Below are positions 34,511-44,016 of a DNA stretch of 64,000 nt, in pieces. This stretch comes from Caulobacteraceae bacterium (GTDB lineage Bacteria; Pseudomonadota; Alphaproteobacteria; Caulobacterales; Caulobacteraceae), in NCBI GenBank assembly GCA_947475735.1, contig CANJLQ010000005.1, positions 1-64,000 of the forward strand, written 5' to 3'. The stretch's first letter is position 1; each line of letters opens with the position of its first letter. A program made the position numbers and the translations under genes. Below the pieces are notes generated by a model. It did not search any database, was not told where the DNA came from, and saw only the letters and a list, made by a program, of their open reading frames with translations.

Positions 34511-35611
34511 TCAGTTGAAGAGGAAGTTCATCACGTCGCCGTCCTTGACGACATAGCTCTTGCCCTCGGCCCGCAGCTTGCCGGCCTCGCGGGCCTTGGC
34601 CTCGCCGCGCAGGGCGACATAGTCGTCGTAGGCGATGGTCTCGGCGCGGATGAAGCCCTTCTCGAAGTCCGTATGGATCACGCCTGCCGCCTGGGGCGCG
34701 GTGTCGCCGATGTGGATCGTCCAGGCGCGCGCCTCTTTGGGACCCACGGTGAAGTAGGACTGCAGGCCCAGCAGGGCATAGGCCTCGCGGATCAGGCGGT
34801 TCAGGCCGGGCTCGGCCAGGCCCATGCTCTCGAGGAACTCCAGCTGCTCGGCCTCGTCGAGGACGGCGAGTTCGGAGTCGATCTTGGCGGAGATGACGAC
34901 TGTGTTGGCGCCGTCGGCCTTGGCGCGTTCGGCGACCTTGTCGGACAGGTCATTGCCCTTGTCAGCCGAGTTCTCGTCGACGTTGGCGACATAGAGGGCG
35001 GGCAGGGCGGTCAGCAGCTGCAGCATGTCCCAAGCCTTGCGGTCCTCCTTGGACACCTCGGGCAGGGCCGTGCGCGCGGGCTTTCCGGCGTTCAATTTCG
35101 ACAGGGCGAGGTCGACCAGCTTCAGGCTCAGCTGGCTCTCCTTGTCGCCGCCCTTGGCGCGCTTCTCCATCTGCACCCGGCGACGTTCCAGGCTCTCCAG
35201 GTCGGCCAGCATCAGCTCGGTCTCGATGATCTCAAGGTCGCTGATGGGGTCGATGCGGTTCTCGACGTGGGTGATGTCGTCATCGACGAAGCAGCGGGCC
35301 ACGAAGGCCACGGCGTCGCAATCGCGGATGTTGGCCAGGAACTGGTTGCCCAGCCCCTCGCCCTTGGACGCGCCGCGCACGAGGCCTGCGATATCCACGA
35401 AGGTGATGCGAGAGGGGATGATCTCTTTCGAGCCCGCGATTTCGGCCAGGACGTTCAGGCGGGGTTCCGGCACGGCGACGTCGCCGGTGTTCGGCTCGAT
35501 GGTGCAGAACGGATAGTTGGCGGCTTGCGCCGCCGCCGTCTTGGTCAGGGCGTTGAACAGGGTGGACTTGCCGACGTTGGGCAGGCCGACGATCGCGACT
35601 TTCAGGGCCAT
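34511..35611 (-). CDS. ychF: Redox-regulated ATPase YchF (Obg family)
   Basis: 366 residues, full length. The P-loop is GLPNVGKSTLFNAL, G3 is DIAGLV, and the base-specificity site reads YVANVDE rather than NKxD, which is why YchF prefers ATP. A coiled coil (about 130-200) and a C-terminal TGS domain follow (FFTVGPKEARAWTI). It binds ribosomes and acts in stress responses. In many bacteria pth is directly upstream; here a metal-handling operon lies between. Confidence 0.97.
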   Translation of the reverse strand: MALKVAIVGLPNVGKSTLFNALTKTAAAQAANYPFCTIEPNTGDVAVPEPRLNVLAEIAGSKEIIPSRITFVDIAGLVRGASKGEGLGNQFLANIRDCDAVAFVARCFVDDDITHVENRIDPISDLEIIETELMLADLESLERRRVQMEKRAKGGDKESQLSLKLVDLALSKLNAGKPARTALPEVSKEDRKAWDMLQLLTALPALYVANVDENSADKGNDLSDKVAERAKADGANTVVISAKIDSELAVLDEAEQLEFLESMGLAEPGLNRLIREAYALLGLQSYFTVGPKEARAWTIHIGDTAPQAAGVIHTDFEKGFIRAETIAYDDYVALRGEAKAREAGKLRAEGKSYVVKDGDVMNFLFN

Positions 35612-35692
35612 GGGTCTCGGACGCTTTCAGGGAAGGGCGAGCCCTTAGCCGGTTCGATACGGTTTGTCAGGCTCGCCGTTCCGACAGGTGCC

Positions 35693-36175
35693 TCAGTGCC
35701 CGCTGTGGTCTTCGTCCGCGACCGGCGGCTGGCCCACGCTGGCCACGACCTCGACAGGGGCCGCCGTGGCGAAGGTCAGGGTCAGGGGCACGGTCTGATC
35801 GGCGCGCAGGGGCTCGGCCACGCCCAGCAGCATGACGTGGATGCCGCCGGGCTTCAGCTGAACCGCCTCGCCGGCGGGCAGGGGCAGGCCAGCCTCCAGC
35901 TCTCGCATCATCATCATGTTGGATTCCATGCGGCTCTCATGGATCTGGCCGAGCGCGGCGGCCGGGCTGGCGACCGAGACCAGGGTGTCGGCCATGGGCG
36001 CGGTCAGGGTCATGTAGCAGCCGGTGACCTGGCGCCCGTTCGGCGTCGGGCGGCACAGGACGTCGGTGACGGTCACGGTCGATGCGGCCGCTTCGCCGCC
36101 TGCGGCCTTGTCTGCGGCGGGCGAGCAGGCGGCGAGCGCCAGGGCGGCGGCCATCGGGATCAGGAAACGGGTCAT
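35693..36175 (-). CDS. PCu(A)C copper chaperone lipoprotein
   Basis: 160 residues. Lipobox LAAC is at about 14-17. The copper site is a His (HESRMESN) followed by a Met-rich run (MMMM) and then KPGGIHVMLLG, the H...M...HxM arrangement of PCu(A)C proteins that deliver Cu(I) to cytochrome oxidase. A His-containing tail (DEDHSGH) may add metal binding. It begins 11 bases after the PepSY gene on the same strand. Confidence 0.9.
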   Translation of the reverse strand: MTRFLIPMAAALALAACSPAADKAAGGEAAASTVTVTDVLCRPTPNGRQVTGCYMTLTAPMADTLVSVASPAAALGQIHESRMESNMMMMRELEAGLPLPAGEAVQLKPGGIHVMLLGVAEPLRADQTVPLTLTFATAAPVEVVASVGQPPVADEDHSGH

Positions 36176-36186
36176 GGTCGGTCCTT

Positions 36187-37512
36187 TCAGGCGACGGCCG
36201 GACGGCGGATCAGGGCGACCAGCTGATCGATCGCCACGGCGAGGATCAGGCTGAGCCCGGTCAGGGGATAGAGGATCGCGAGCGGCAAGACGATGGCCAG
36301 GACCGCGACCTTGGCGCGCGGCCCGGGCGGGGCGGTGGGGGCCCCCAGCCGTCCCTTGGGCCGCCGCTTCCACCACATCATCAGCGCGGAGATCGACAGC
36401 ACCCAGACCGCGACGCAGGCGCTCAGCATGATCCAGCGGTTGATCTGGCCATACTGGGTGCCCTGGTGGGTGGCGATCGCCCACTCGAACGCGCGCGCCC
36501 CGGTGCCGAAATCGGCGGCGTCGATGTCGCGCAGGACGTCTCCGGACCGGTCGAAGTAGATGACGCGGGCGTCCTCGGACCGGGTGTTCTGATACGCCAC
36601 GGTCACGGCTCGGTCCTCGGACGCCGGAAGCGTCACCAGATACGGTCGGGCCACGCCGGCGTCCTCGGCCGAAGCCAGGATGCGGTCCAGGTTCAGCGGC
36701 GCGGCCATGGTCGTCATCCCGGCATGCTCCAGCGACCAGCCGACGCCTTGAGGCGCCTCGGCGTGCTCGGCATGGACCCAGTCCGAGGCGGCAGGGGCTG
36801 CGGGCCGACCGAAGCCCGCTTCGCGTACCGCGCCCATGACCTGATCGCCCCAGACCGCTGACCACGGCATCCCTGTCGCCGCGAGGAAGAAGATGGCCGC
36901 GCCGGCATAGAGGCCCGTCACCGCATGGATGTCGCGCCACATCGGCCGGCCGGCGCGGGCCTTGACGGTCACCACGCCCGCGTCGCGCTTCCTCGGCCAC
37001 CACAGGAAGATGCCGGTGGCCACCAGGATCATGGCCCAGCCGGCCACCAGCTCCACCAGGATGTTCAGTCCGGGGCCGAACAGGACCAGGGAGTGGATCT
37101 CCTTGACGGTCTCGGTCACCCCCTCGGCCGGGGCCTGGCCGGTGACCTGCGCGGTCGCGGGATCGACGAAGACGGCGCGGCGCGATCCGTCCTCGGCCTC
37201 GACGGACACCTTCACGGCCCGGTCCTCGCGCTCGGGCACCAGAAGGGTCGCGACCCGGCCAGGCACGGCCACCAGCGCCGCCTCGGCCCAGGCGGCGGGG
37301 ACCGTCGACGCCGCCGACGGCGGGATCGCCGCCACGCCACGCGTCTGCCAATCGTCGATCTCGGCCTTGTACAGATAGATCGCCCCGGTCAGGGCCATCA
37401 GCATGAGGAAGGGCAGGGAGATCAGCCCGGCATAGAAATGCCAGCGCCAGACGGTGCGATAGGCCCCCGACAGGGGGGTGGCAGCGGCCGAAGCCGCCGG
37501 TCGAGAAGACAT
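36187..37512 (-). CDS. PepSY-associated membrane protein
   Basis: 441 residues with four membrane helices: one near 25-45, one near 145-165, one near 195-215 and a C-terminal pair at about 350-430. PepSY-type periplasmic regions lie between. This family is often linked with siderophore or metal uptake and includes ferric reductase-like proteins. It lies between a DUF2946 gene and a PCu(A)C gene, so a copper or iron reduction role is inferred. Confidence 0.85.
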   Translation of the reverse strand: MSSRPAASAAATPLSGAYRTVWRWHFYAGLISLPFLMLMALTGAIYLYKAEIDDWQTRGVAAIPPSAASTVPAAWAEAALVAVPGRVATLLVPEREDRAVKVSVEAEDGSRRAVFVDPATAQVTGQAPAEGVTETVKEIHSLVLFGPGLNILVELVAGWAMILVATGIFLWWPRKRDAGVVTVKARAGRPMWRDIHAVTGLYAGAAIFFLAATGMPWSAVWGDQVMGAVREAGFGRPAAPAASDWVHAEHAEAPQGVGWSLEHAGMTTMAAPLNLDRILASAEDAGVARPYLVTLPASEDRAVTVAYQNTRSEDARVIYFDRSGDVLRDIDAADFGTGARAFEWAIATHQGTQYGQINRWIMLSACVAVWVLSISALMMWWKRRPKGRLGAPTAPPGPRAKVAVLAIVLPLAILYPLTGLSLILAVAIDQLVALIRRPAVA

Positions 37513-37582
37513 GAGATTTCCTGAATCAGGGACAGACGAGCGCGCGGCGGTCAGCCACGCGCGGTGCGGATGTCGGTCTGGT

Positions 37583-37975
37583 TCAGACTTGAGGTGGGGC
37601 GGTCGAGTGCGGCCGGGGCGGCCCCCGCGCGGGCGGCGGCGCGGCTTCGTGCTGCCGGATGAAGATGGACGCCGGGCGGGTGGTCGCCGCTCGGCCCGGC
37701 TGGACCGTCGGCGGCGCAGGCAGGTCCGCGGCGAAGGTCAGGACGCAGGCGGCGCACTTGGCTCCGGCCATGCCCTTGGACCCGCCGAGCTCGCCGTCCA
37801 CGCCCGTGGCGATGGTCTTGGGCCCCTCAGCCGAGCAGATGACGATCGGGTGGCCGGGCGTCGATGCCGCCAGCGCCGCGAAGGGCAGCAGGCTCCCGAA
37901 TACAATGGCGAACGTCGCCGCCAGAAAGGCCAGCGAGCGCGCGATCGACCAGGTTTCGGCCTGCGAGCGGGTCAC
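37583..37975 (-). CDS. DUF2946-like protein
   Basis: 130 residues from a GTG start. One membrane helix or signal (about 12-36), then a short extracytoplasmic region with Cys in IVICSAEG and a CAAC motif (KCAACVLTF), as in DUF2946 proteins that accompany copper genes. The C-terminus is Pro/Ala-rich with possible metal-binding His. It is the first gene of the DUF2946-PepSY-PCu(A)C unit, 70 bases before the PepSY gene. Confidence 0.65.
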   Translation of the reverse strand: MTRSQAETWSIARSLAFLAATFAIVFGSLLPFAALAASTPGHPIVICSAEGPKTIATGVDGELGGSKGMAGAKCAACVLTFAADLPAPPTVQPGRAATTRPASIFIRQHEAAPPPARGPPRPHSTAPPQV

Positions 37976-38016
37976 GGGTGGGCGTTAGCGGACGGGGGCC
38001 GGAAAGTGAAGCGCGG

Positions 38017-38634
38017 CTATTCGCCCGACCCCTGGCCCTGCGCCGCCTGGCGGGGGCTGAACTTTGGCGCAGGAGCCAGGCGCAGCACCTCGCCCTGATA
38101 GCGCTCATCCTCGCCCTTGACCGCGAAGGGCAGGGCGTCGGCGCAGGCGTTCAGCAACGCCTCCAGCCACGGCTGCTCGGCCTTGTGGAAGTCGCTCAGG
38201 ACATGGCCATGGACAAGCTTGGGATCGCCGGGGTGGCCGACGCCCATGCGCGCCCGGCGGAAGTCGGGCCCCAGCTGGCTGATCAGGCTGCGGACCCCAT
38301 TCTGGCCGGCCGCCCCGCCACCGGTCTTCATGCGGAACCGGCCGGGGGCCAGGTCGATCTCGTCGTGGAAGACGATCACCGAGGCCGGTTCGATCTTGTA
38401 GAAGCGCGCCGCCTCGCCGACCGCGCGGCCGCTCTCGTTCATGAAGGTCTGGGGCTTCATCAGCAGGACTTTCGTCCCCTCGACCTCGCCCTCGGCGATC
38501 ACCGACTGGAACTTGGCGCGAGGCGGGCCGAACCGCCACCGGCGCGCGATCTCGTCCACGGCCATGAAGCCGATGTTGTGGCGGTTCTTCTCGTATTTGG
38601 TGCCCGGATTGCCCAGGCCGGCGATGATCAGCAT
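38017..38634 (-). CDS. pth: Peptidyl-tRNA hydrolase
   Basis: 205 residues. The core has GLGNPGTKYEKNRHNIGFMAVD with the catalytic His20 equivalent, the KPQTFMNESGRAV loop and HDEIDLAPGRFRMKTGGGAAGQNGVRS. It recycles tRNA from stalled peptidyl-tRNAs. It follows rplY on the same strand with a hairpin between, the standard rplY-pth order. Confidence 0.97.
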   Translation of the reverse strand: MLIIAGLGNPGTKYEKNRHNIGFMAVDEIARRWRFGPPRAKFQSVIAEGEVEGTKVLLMKPQTFMNESGRAVGEAARFYKIEPASVIVFHDEIDLAPGRFRMKTGGGAAGQNGVRSLISQLGPDFRRARMGVGHPGDPKLVHGHVLSDFHKAEQPWLEALLNACADALPFAVKGEDERYQGEVLRLAPAPKFSPRQAAQGQGSGE

Positions 38635-38651
38635 GGCGCTATCCGGATACG

Positions 38652-38683
38652 AAAGCGGCCCCGTCCGTCGCCGGAGGGGCCGC
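38652..38683 (-). terminator. Probable terminator between rplY and pth
   Basis: Eight-base perfect arms GCGGCCCC/GGGGCCGC, followed on the minus strand by TTTCG. The T run is short, so partial read-through into pth is likely. Confidence 0.6.
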
Positions 38684-38706
38684 GTTCAACGTCTCGAAAG
38701 GAGAGA

Positions 38707-39405
38707 TCAGTCTTCCGACTTCTCGCCTTCTTCGCCGTCGCCCTGTTCCGACGCCGGAACCTCGCCGGCCTCGATGGCGGCGGCTTCGGCCTCGGCGTTC
38801 TCTTCGGCGATGGCTTCCTCGATCTGGTCGGCGGCGATGGCGGCCGAAGAGGTCTTGATCGAGGCGATCACGAAGTCACGGTCGGTGATGGTGGCCTCGA
38901 CGTCCGAGGGGACCTTGACGTCCGACCAGCGGATGGTGTCGCCCAGCTTGTGACCGGCCAGATCGACGATCAGGTCTTCGGGAATATGGTTGGCCTTGAC
39001 CAGGATCTCGACCGAGTGACGGACGATCTCCAGAGTGCCGCCCTGGCGGAAGGCCTTGCACTGGTCCTCGTTGATGAAGTGGATCGGCACTTCGATCTTG
39101 ATGGTCTGGTTCTCGTCGACGCGCATCAGGTCGAAATGCAGGGGGCGGTCCGACACCGGGTCGAACTGCACGTCCTTGGCGATGACCGACTGGGTCTCTT
39201 CACCGTACTTCAGCGTGACCAGGTGGCCCAGCAGCTTGCCGGTGTACAGGTTCTTGCGGAAGTCCTTCTCGTTGACCGAGATGGCGACGGGGGCCTTGTC
39301 GCCGCCGTACAGGATGCCCGGGACCATGCCCGCGCGACGGGCGGCGCGCGCGCCGCCGGTGCCGACGCCGTCGCGGACGTCCACGTTCAGAATGATCTCG
39401 GCCAT
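38707..39405 (-). CDS. rplY: 50S ribosomal protein L25 (CTC/TL5 type)
   Basis: 232 residues from ATG 39405; an earlier in-frame start would add an unlikely 25-residue leader. The N-terminal L25 domain (1-95) binds 5S rRNA, and a CTC-type C-terminal beta domain (about 100-190) follows. The tail is strongly acidic (many Glu, ending GEEGEKSED). This long form is normal in alphaproteobacteria. Confidence 0.97.
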   Translation of the reverse strand: MAEIILNVDVRDGVGTGGARAARRAGMVPGILYGGDKAPVAISVNEKDFRKNLYTGKLLGHLVTLKYGEETQSVIAKDVQFDPVSDRPLHFDLMRVDENQTIKIEVPIHFINEDQCKAFRQGGTLEIVRHSVEILVKANHIPEDLIVDLAGHKLGDTIRWSDVKVPSDVEATITDRDFVIASIKTSSAAIAADQIEEAIAEENAEAEAAAIEAGEVPASEQGDGEEGEKSED

Positions 39406-39422
39406 CGGGCTCGCCTCAACAA

Positions 39423-39457
39423 CAAAAGCGCCTGCGCCGACGGGGCGCGCACAGGCG
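39423..39457 (-). terminator. Intrinsic terminator after the first lipoprotein
   Basis: On the minus strand CGCCTGTGC pairs with GCGCAGGCG (one G-U pair), followed by CTTTTGTTG. It separates the lipoprotein gene from rplY. Confidence 0.7.
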
Positions 39458-39537
39458 GGGTCATCGACCCTCGAATTCAAGAGCGCGGGCTATTACACGC
39501 AAGCGTCAGACGACGCAACCGCGCACCGCAGATGGCC

Positions 39538-40608
39538 TCAGTTCGGCTGAGGCTCGGTGGCCTGCAGGGCGGCGGTGGTGGCCTCGGCCGCCACGGGGAC
39601 CGGCGTCACCTCGGCCACGACCGTTCCGGGCTCCAGGGTCGGCGCGCGGCGCACCACGGCCTCGGATGTGCAGGTCGCAAGGTCGCGCACGATGTGGCGG
39701 CCGATGCAGAACATGTCCTCATAGCTGGGGCGCGAGGCGGCCAGGCACTGGAACAGGTTCAGCTTGGACATATCCAGGCAGAACTGGGCGTTGGTCTCGA
39801 TCGACAACGCCTCGGTGCTGGAACGCGCCTCGTCACCCGCCGCGCCCAGGGCCGCCAGGGCCGCGATGGCCAGGGAATGGACGACGGCCGGCGTGAAGGG
39901 GGCCTCGACGCTGGTGCCGGTCAGGGACAGGCCAGAACCGGAGTTGGCGGCGGCGAACAGGCGCGCGGAATCCTCCGCCGACGGCAGCATCTGGCCCGAC
40001 GAGATGGTCTTGACCGATTCCAGCCGGACCTCGCGGCTGGCGATCGGCTGGACGGCCCAGCGGCGACGCGGGTCGCGGCGTTCCTGGATGGTATAGGCGT
40101 CGCCCTCCACGCCTTCCGCGATGGCCGTAAGCGTCGCGATGTCATGGCCCAGGGTGGCGGCGATCAGGCCCGCGGCGGCGGCGGCTCCGGGAAGACCGGC
40201 GGCATAGGCCGGATCGCGCGTGAGGTTGGCGATCACCTCGGCCCGGGAGGTGGGATCGGCGGCATAGGTCCGCACCCCTTGGACGAACTCGGGCGACTGC
40301 AGCGCCAGGATCGACCCATAGGCGATCATGCCGCGCGACAGGGTGGCCGGATCATAGGCCGCGCCCCGACGCATGGCCGCCTGGATCGACTCGGCGTCCT
40401 GGAAACCGCCGGCGGGAATGGTGCCGACATCGCGAATGAAGCTGACGTAGATGGACGCCGCATCGGCGACGCCCTGGTTCAGCGTCACGGGCGGGGGTGG
40501 CGGTGGGGGGGCCTCGACGACCACCACGGGCTCTGGCGTGGAGCAAGCCGACAGGACGACGGCGGCGACGGCGGCGAGCAAGAGGCCGCGCGGATGGGCC
40601 AGACGCAT
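39538..40608 (-). CDS. Lipoprotein, tandem paralogue A
   Basis: 356 residues from ATG 40608, preceded by GGGGAAA; a GTG at 40623 is an alternative. Lipobox LSAC is followed by a run of Pro residues. The mature region is largely helical. Near the end is a conserved block KLNLFQCLAASRPSYEDMFC followed by GRH.VRDL..C, with three Cys shared with the next gene upstream. No known domain is recognised. Shared segments also include IQ.A.RRGAAYD and ILALQSPEFV.GVR. Confidence 0.8.
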   Translation of the reverse strand: MRLAHPRGLLLAAVAAVVLSACSTPEPVVVVEAPPPPPPPVTLNQGVADAASIYVSFIRDVGTIPAGGFQDAESIQAAMRRGAAYDPATLSRGMIAYGSILALQSPEFVQGVRTYAADPTSRAEVIANLTRDPAYAAGLPGAAAAAGLIAATLGHDIATLTAIAEGVEGDAYTIQERRDPRRRWAVQPIASREVRLESVKTISSGQMLPSAEDSARLFAAANSGSGLSLTGTSVEAPFTPAVVHSLAIAALAALGAAGDEARSSTEALSIETNAQFCLDMSKLNLFQCLAASRPSYEDMFCIGRHIVRDLATCTSEAVVRRAPTLEPGTVVAEVTPVPVAAEATTAALQATEPQPN

Positions 40609-40624
40609 GGACGATTTCCCCACG

Positions 40625-40653
40625 AAAACACCCCGGCGCTCTGCGTCGCCGGG
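40625..40653 (-). terminator. Terminator or leader hairpin between the two lipoproteins
   Basis: On the minus strand CCCGGCG pairs with CGCCGGG, followed by GTGTTTTCG. It ends only about 17 bases before the start of paralogue A, so it could act as an attenuator in that gene's leader rather than a plain terminator. A further palindrome ATAAGG-N4-CCTTAT is at 40668-40683. Confidence 0.6.
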
Positions 40654-40715
40654 CTACTGAAGGGGTTATAAGGCCGTCCTTATGGTTTTCCGTCCGTTAA
40701 TCGCGGGAGGCGAGT

Positions 40716-41900
40716 TCACCTTTCCGGCGCCTGAACCTGGGAGTTTAGCCGCTGGGTGGCCGTCGTCGCGGTCGGGTTCCCGGTCGCGATCGAAGGGGCA
40801 GGGGTCGGGGTCGGCTCCACGGCGGCAGGCGGCGTCGGCTGAGCGTCCTCCAGTGCGCGCGGCGAGATCAGCGGGGCCGTCTCGACCCGGCTCTGGGTCG
40901 GCGCGCCCACGGTGACCAGCCCGGCGGGCAGGGCGGCGCCTCGGGCGCACTGACCCAGATCGCGCACGACGTGGCGGCCGAGGCAGAACATGTCCTCATA
41001 GCTGGGGCGCGAGGCCGCGAGGCACTGGAACAGGTTGAGCTTGGAGCTTTCGAAACAGTCCAGGCTGGCGCGATCGTACATCAGGGCGTCGGTGTTGGCC
41101 CGGGCGTTCTCGCCCGCCCCGTCCAGCAGGGCCAAGGCGGCCAGCGTCAGGGCGTTCTCGACCGACTGGGGATAGGGGGGCGAACGCCGACGGTCGGCGG
41201 AGACCCCCAGGCCCGATCCCGACTGGGCGGCGGCCGAAAGGCGCGCGGCCTCGTCGGCGGGGGCCAGGCTGGGGCGGCTCAGGCCGCGCACGGTATTCAG
41301 GCGTGCCTCGCGGTCCGGCACCGCCACGCGAGCCCAATCTCGCCGACCGTCGGCCTGGATGGCATAGGCGTCGTTCTCGACCGAATCGGCGGCCTCTCGC
41401 AGCAGACGCACGTCGTTTTCCAGGGTGCCCATGATCAACCCGGCCGCGGCGTCGGCGCCGGGCAGGCGAGACGCCGAGCCGGGGTCACCGACGATCCGGT
41501 CGACCAGGGCATCGCGGCTGGCACGGTCGGTGGCGTTGGCTCGCACACCCGCCACGAACTCTGGCGACTGCAGGGCCAGGATGGCGGCATAGGCGACCAG
41601 ACCGCGCGACACCTGCCGCGCGTCGTAGGCGGCGCCCCGGCGCAAGGCATCCTGAATGGACTGGGGATCGGAGAACCCGCCCCGCAGCGTCGCCATGTCC
41701 CGTGTGAAGGCCAGATAGACGGCGGCTTCCTGGATGACGTTGCTGTTCAGGGCGATGTTGGGGATCGCGGCCAGACGGGCCTGTTCGGCCGCCACGCGGG
41801 CCTGTTCCGCCACCTCCTCCTCGGAGGGGCCCGACGCGCAGCTTGCGACCAGGGCCAGGGCCAGAACGGACGCGGACAGCCGCGCGAGTGCGAAACGCAT
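40716..41900 (-). CDS. Lipoprotein, tandem paralogue B
   Basis: 394 residues from ATG 41900. Lipobox VASC at about 18-21, then an Ala/Glu/Arg coiled stretch (EEEVAEQARVAAEQARLAA). The central region aligns with paralogue A (AVYLAFTRDMATL, GGFSDPQSIQDALRRGAAYD, ILALQSPEFVAGVRANA) and the conserved C-terminal block KLNLFQCLAASRPSYEDMFC is nearly identical. It ends in a Pro/Thr-rich tail. Function is unknown. It lies 84 bases after prs on the same strand. Confidence 0.8.
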   Translation of the reverse strand: MRFALARLSASVLALALVASCASGPSEEEVAEQARVAAEQARLAAIPNIALNSNVIQEAAVYLAFTRDMATLRGGFSDPQSIQDALRRGAAYDARQVSRGLVAYAAILALQSPEFVAGVRANATDRASRDALVDRIVGDPGSASRLPGADAAAGLIMGTLENDVRLLREAADSVENDAYAIQADGRRDWARVAVPDREARLNTVRGLSRPSLAPADEAARLSAAAQSGSGLGVSADRRRSPPYPQSVENALTLAALALLDGAGENARANTDALMYDRASLDCFESSKLNLFQCLAASRPSYEDMFCLGRHVVRDLGQCARGAALPAGLVTVGAPTQSRVETAPLISPRALEDAQPTPPAAVEPTPTPAPSIATGNPTATTATQRLNSQVQAPER

Positions 41901-41984
41901 GTCAGGAAACTCCCCTAGACTTCGTGGCGACAAGACGCGGTCCACCCGGCGGATTTGAGGCGAAGGCCCGCCCCTGACGACCGG

Positions 41985-42917
<933 letters not shown>

Positions 42918-43119
42918 CCGGTCATCCTTTCGCCGTCATCACTCCGCCAATGACGACGGTCTGTCTGGCGCGTCCTTTACCAGCCGGGGGGTTCGTCGCA
43001 AGCCGTGTTCGCCGTCGTGCGGCGCATGGCGCGTCGCGAATGCCGGTGCTAGAGAACGCGGTCTGAAAATCCGGCCGCCACCGCTGCGTGGTTCCGGCTG
43101 CGCGTCATGAGGTTTCGAC

Positions 43120-43962
43120 TTGCCGATCTCCCTGCGGTCCTCGTCCGTCCTGGCCCTTTCGGTCGTCGCCTCCCTGACCGTGGCGGCATGCAACGGCGGG
43201 GCCCAGCGCCCGCGCCTGGCCTATGAGGAACGGCCCGTCGAACTGCTCTACAACACCGGCTACGAGCGGCTGCAGCGCAACCGCTGGGCCGACGCGGTCG
43301 ACTATTTCCAGGAAGTCGAGCGCCAGCATCCGTATTCGGAGTGGTCGCGTCGCGCGATCCTGATGCAGATTTATGCCTACTACCGCAACGGCAGCTATGA
43401 GGAGTCGATCGCCGCGGCGGACCGGTTCATCCAGCTCTTCCCCGGCAGCCCCTCGGCGGCCTACGCCTTCTACATGCGCGCCACCTGCCATTTCGAGCAG
43501 ATCGTGGATGTGGGCCGCGACCAGGGCCGCGCCGAGCTGGCCCTCGCCGGCCTTCGTGATGTGGCCCGCCGCTATCCGGGCACGCCCTACGCCACCGACG
43601 CCGTGGTCAAGATCGATCTGGTCAACGATCAACTGGCCGGCAAGGAAATGGCGATCGGCCGCTACTACCAGCGCGCCAGTCAGCCTCTGGCTGCAATCGG
43701 CCGCTACCAGGCCGTGGTCGAGAGCGAGGCCTTCCAGCGCACGTCCCACACGCCCGAGGCTTTGTACCGGCTGGTCGAGGTCTATCTGGCTCTGGGCCTC
43801 AAGGATGAGGCGATGCGCAACGGTGCCGTGCTGGGCTTCAACTATCCGGGCAGCCCCTGGTACGCCGAGGCCTATGCCCTGCTGAGCGAAGAGGGCCAGC
43901 GCCCCGACGCCGAACCGACCGGCCAGCGCGAAAGCTGGCTGCGGAGAATCATCCCGGGCTGA
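43120..43962 (+). CDS. bamD: Outer-membrane assembly lipoprotein BamD
   Basis: 280 residues from a TTG start; GAGG at 43109-43112 is seven bases upstream and no in-frame ATG or GTG gives a complete signal. Lipobox VAAC puts the lipidated Cys at 24. Five TPR-like repeats follow (LLYNTGYERLQRNRWADAVD, ESIAAADRFIQLFPGS, YAFYMRATCHFEQI and so on). BamD is the essential partner of BamA in barrel insertion. It is followed by recN 54 bases on. Confidence 0.92.
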   Translation: MPISLRSSSVLALSVVASLTVAACNGGAQRPRLAYEERPVELLYNTGYERLQRNRWADAVDYFQEVERQHPYSEWSRRAILMQIYAYYRNGSYEESIAAADRFIQLFPGSPSAAYAFYMRATCHFEQIVDVGRDQGRAELALAGLRDVARRYPGTPYATDAVVKIDLVNDQLAGKEMAIGRYYQRASQPLAAIGRYQAVVESEAFQRTSHTPEALYRLVEVYLALGLKDEAMRNGAVLGFNYPGSPWYAEAYALLSEEGQRPDAEPTGQRESWLRRIIPG

Positions 43963-43963
43963 C

Positions 43964-43978
43964 GTTCTGGCCCTGTTC
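43964..43978 (+). promoter_or_regulatory. SOS (LexA) box GTTC-N7-GTTC before recN
   Basis: GTTCTGGCCCTGTTC exactly matches the direct-repeat LexA site of alphaproteobacteria (GTTC-N7-GTTC), starting two bases after the bamD stop and 39 bases before recN. RecN is a common SOS gene. The match and position make this a strong candidate operator. Confidence 0.75.
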
Positions 43979-44016
43979 TCCGCTAGACTGCCAGCGATGC
44001 CGAATCGCTCCCGCCC

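Noticed and set aside
37864..40671. Very long plus-strand open frame opposite pth, rplY and a lipoprotein
   Set aside because: It spans three well-supported minus-strand genes and two terminators, so it is a coding shadow.
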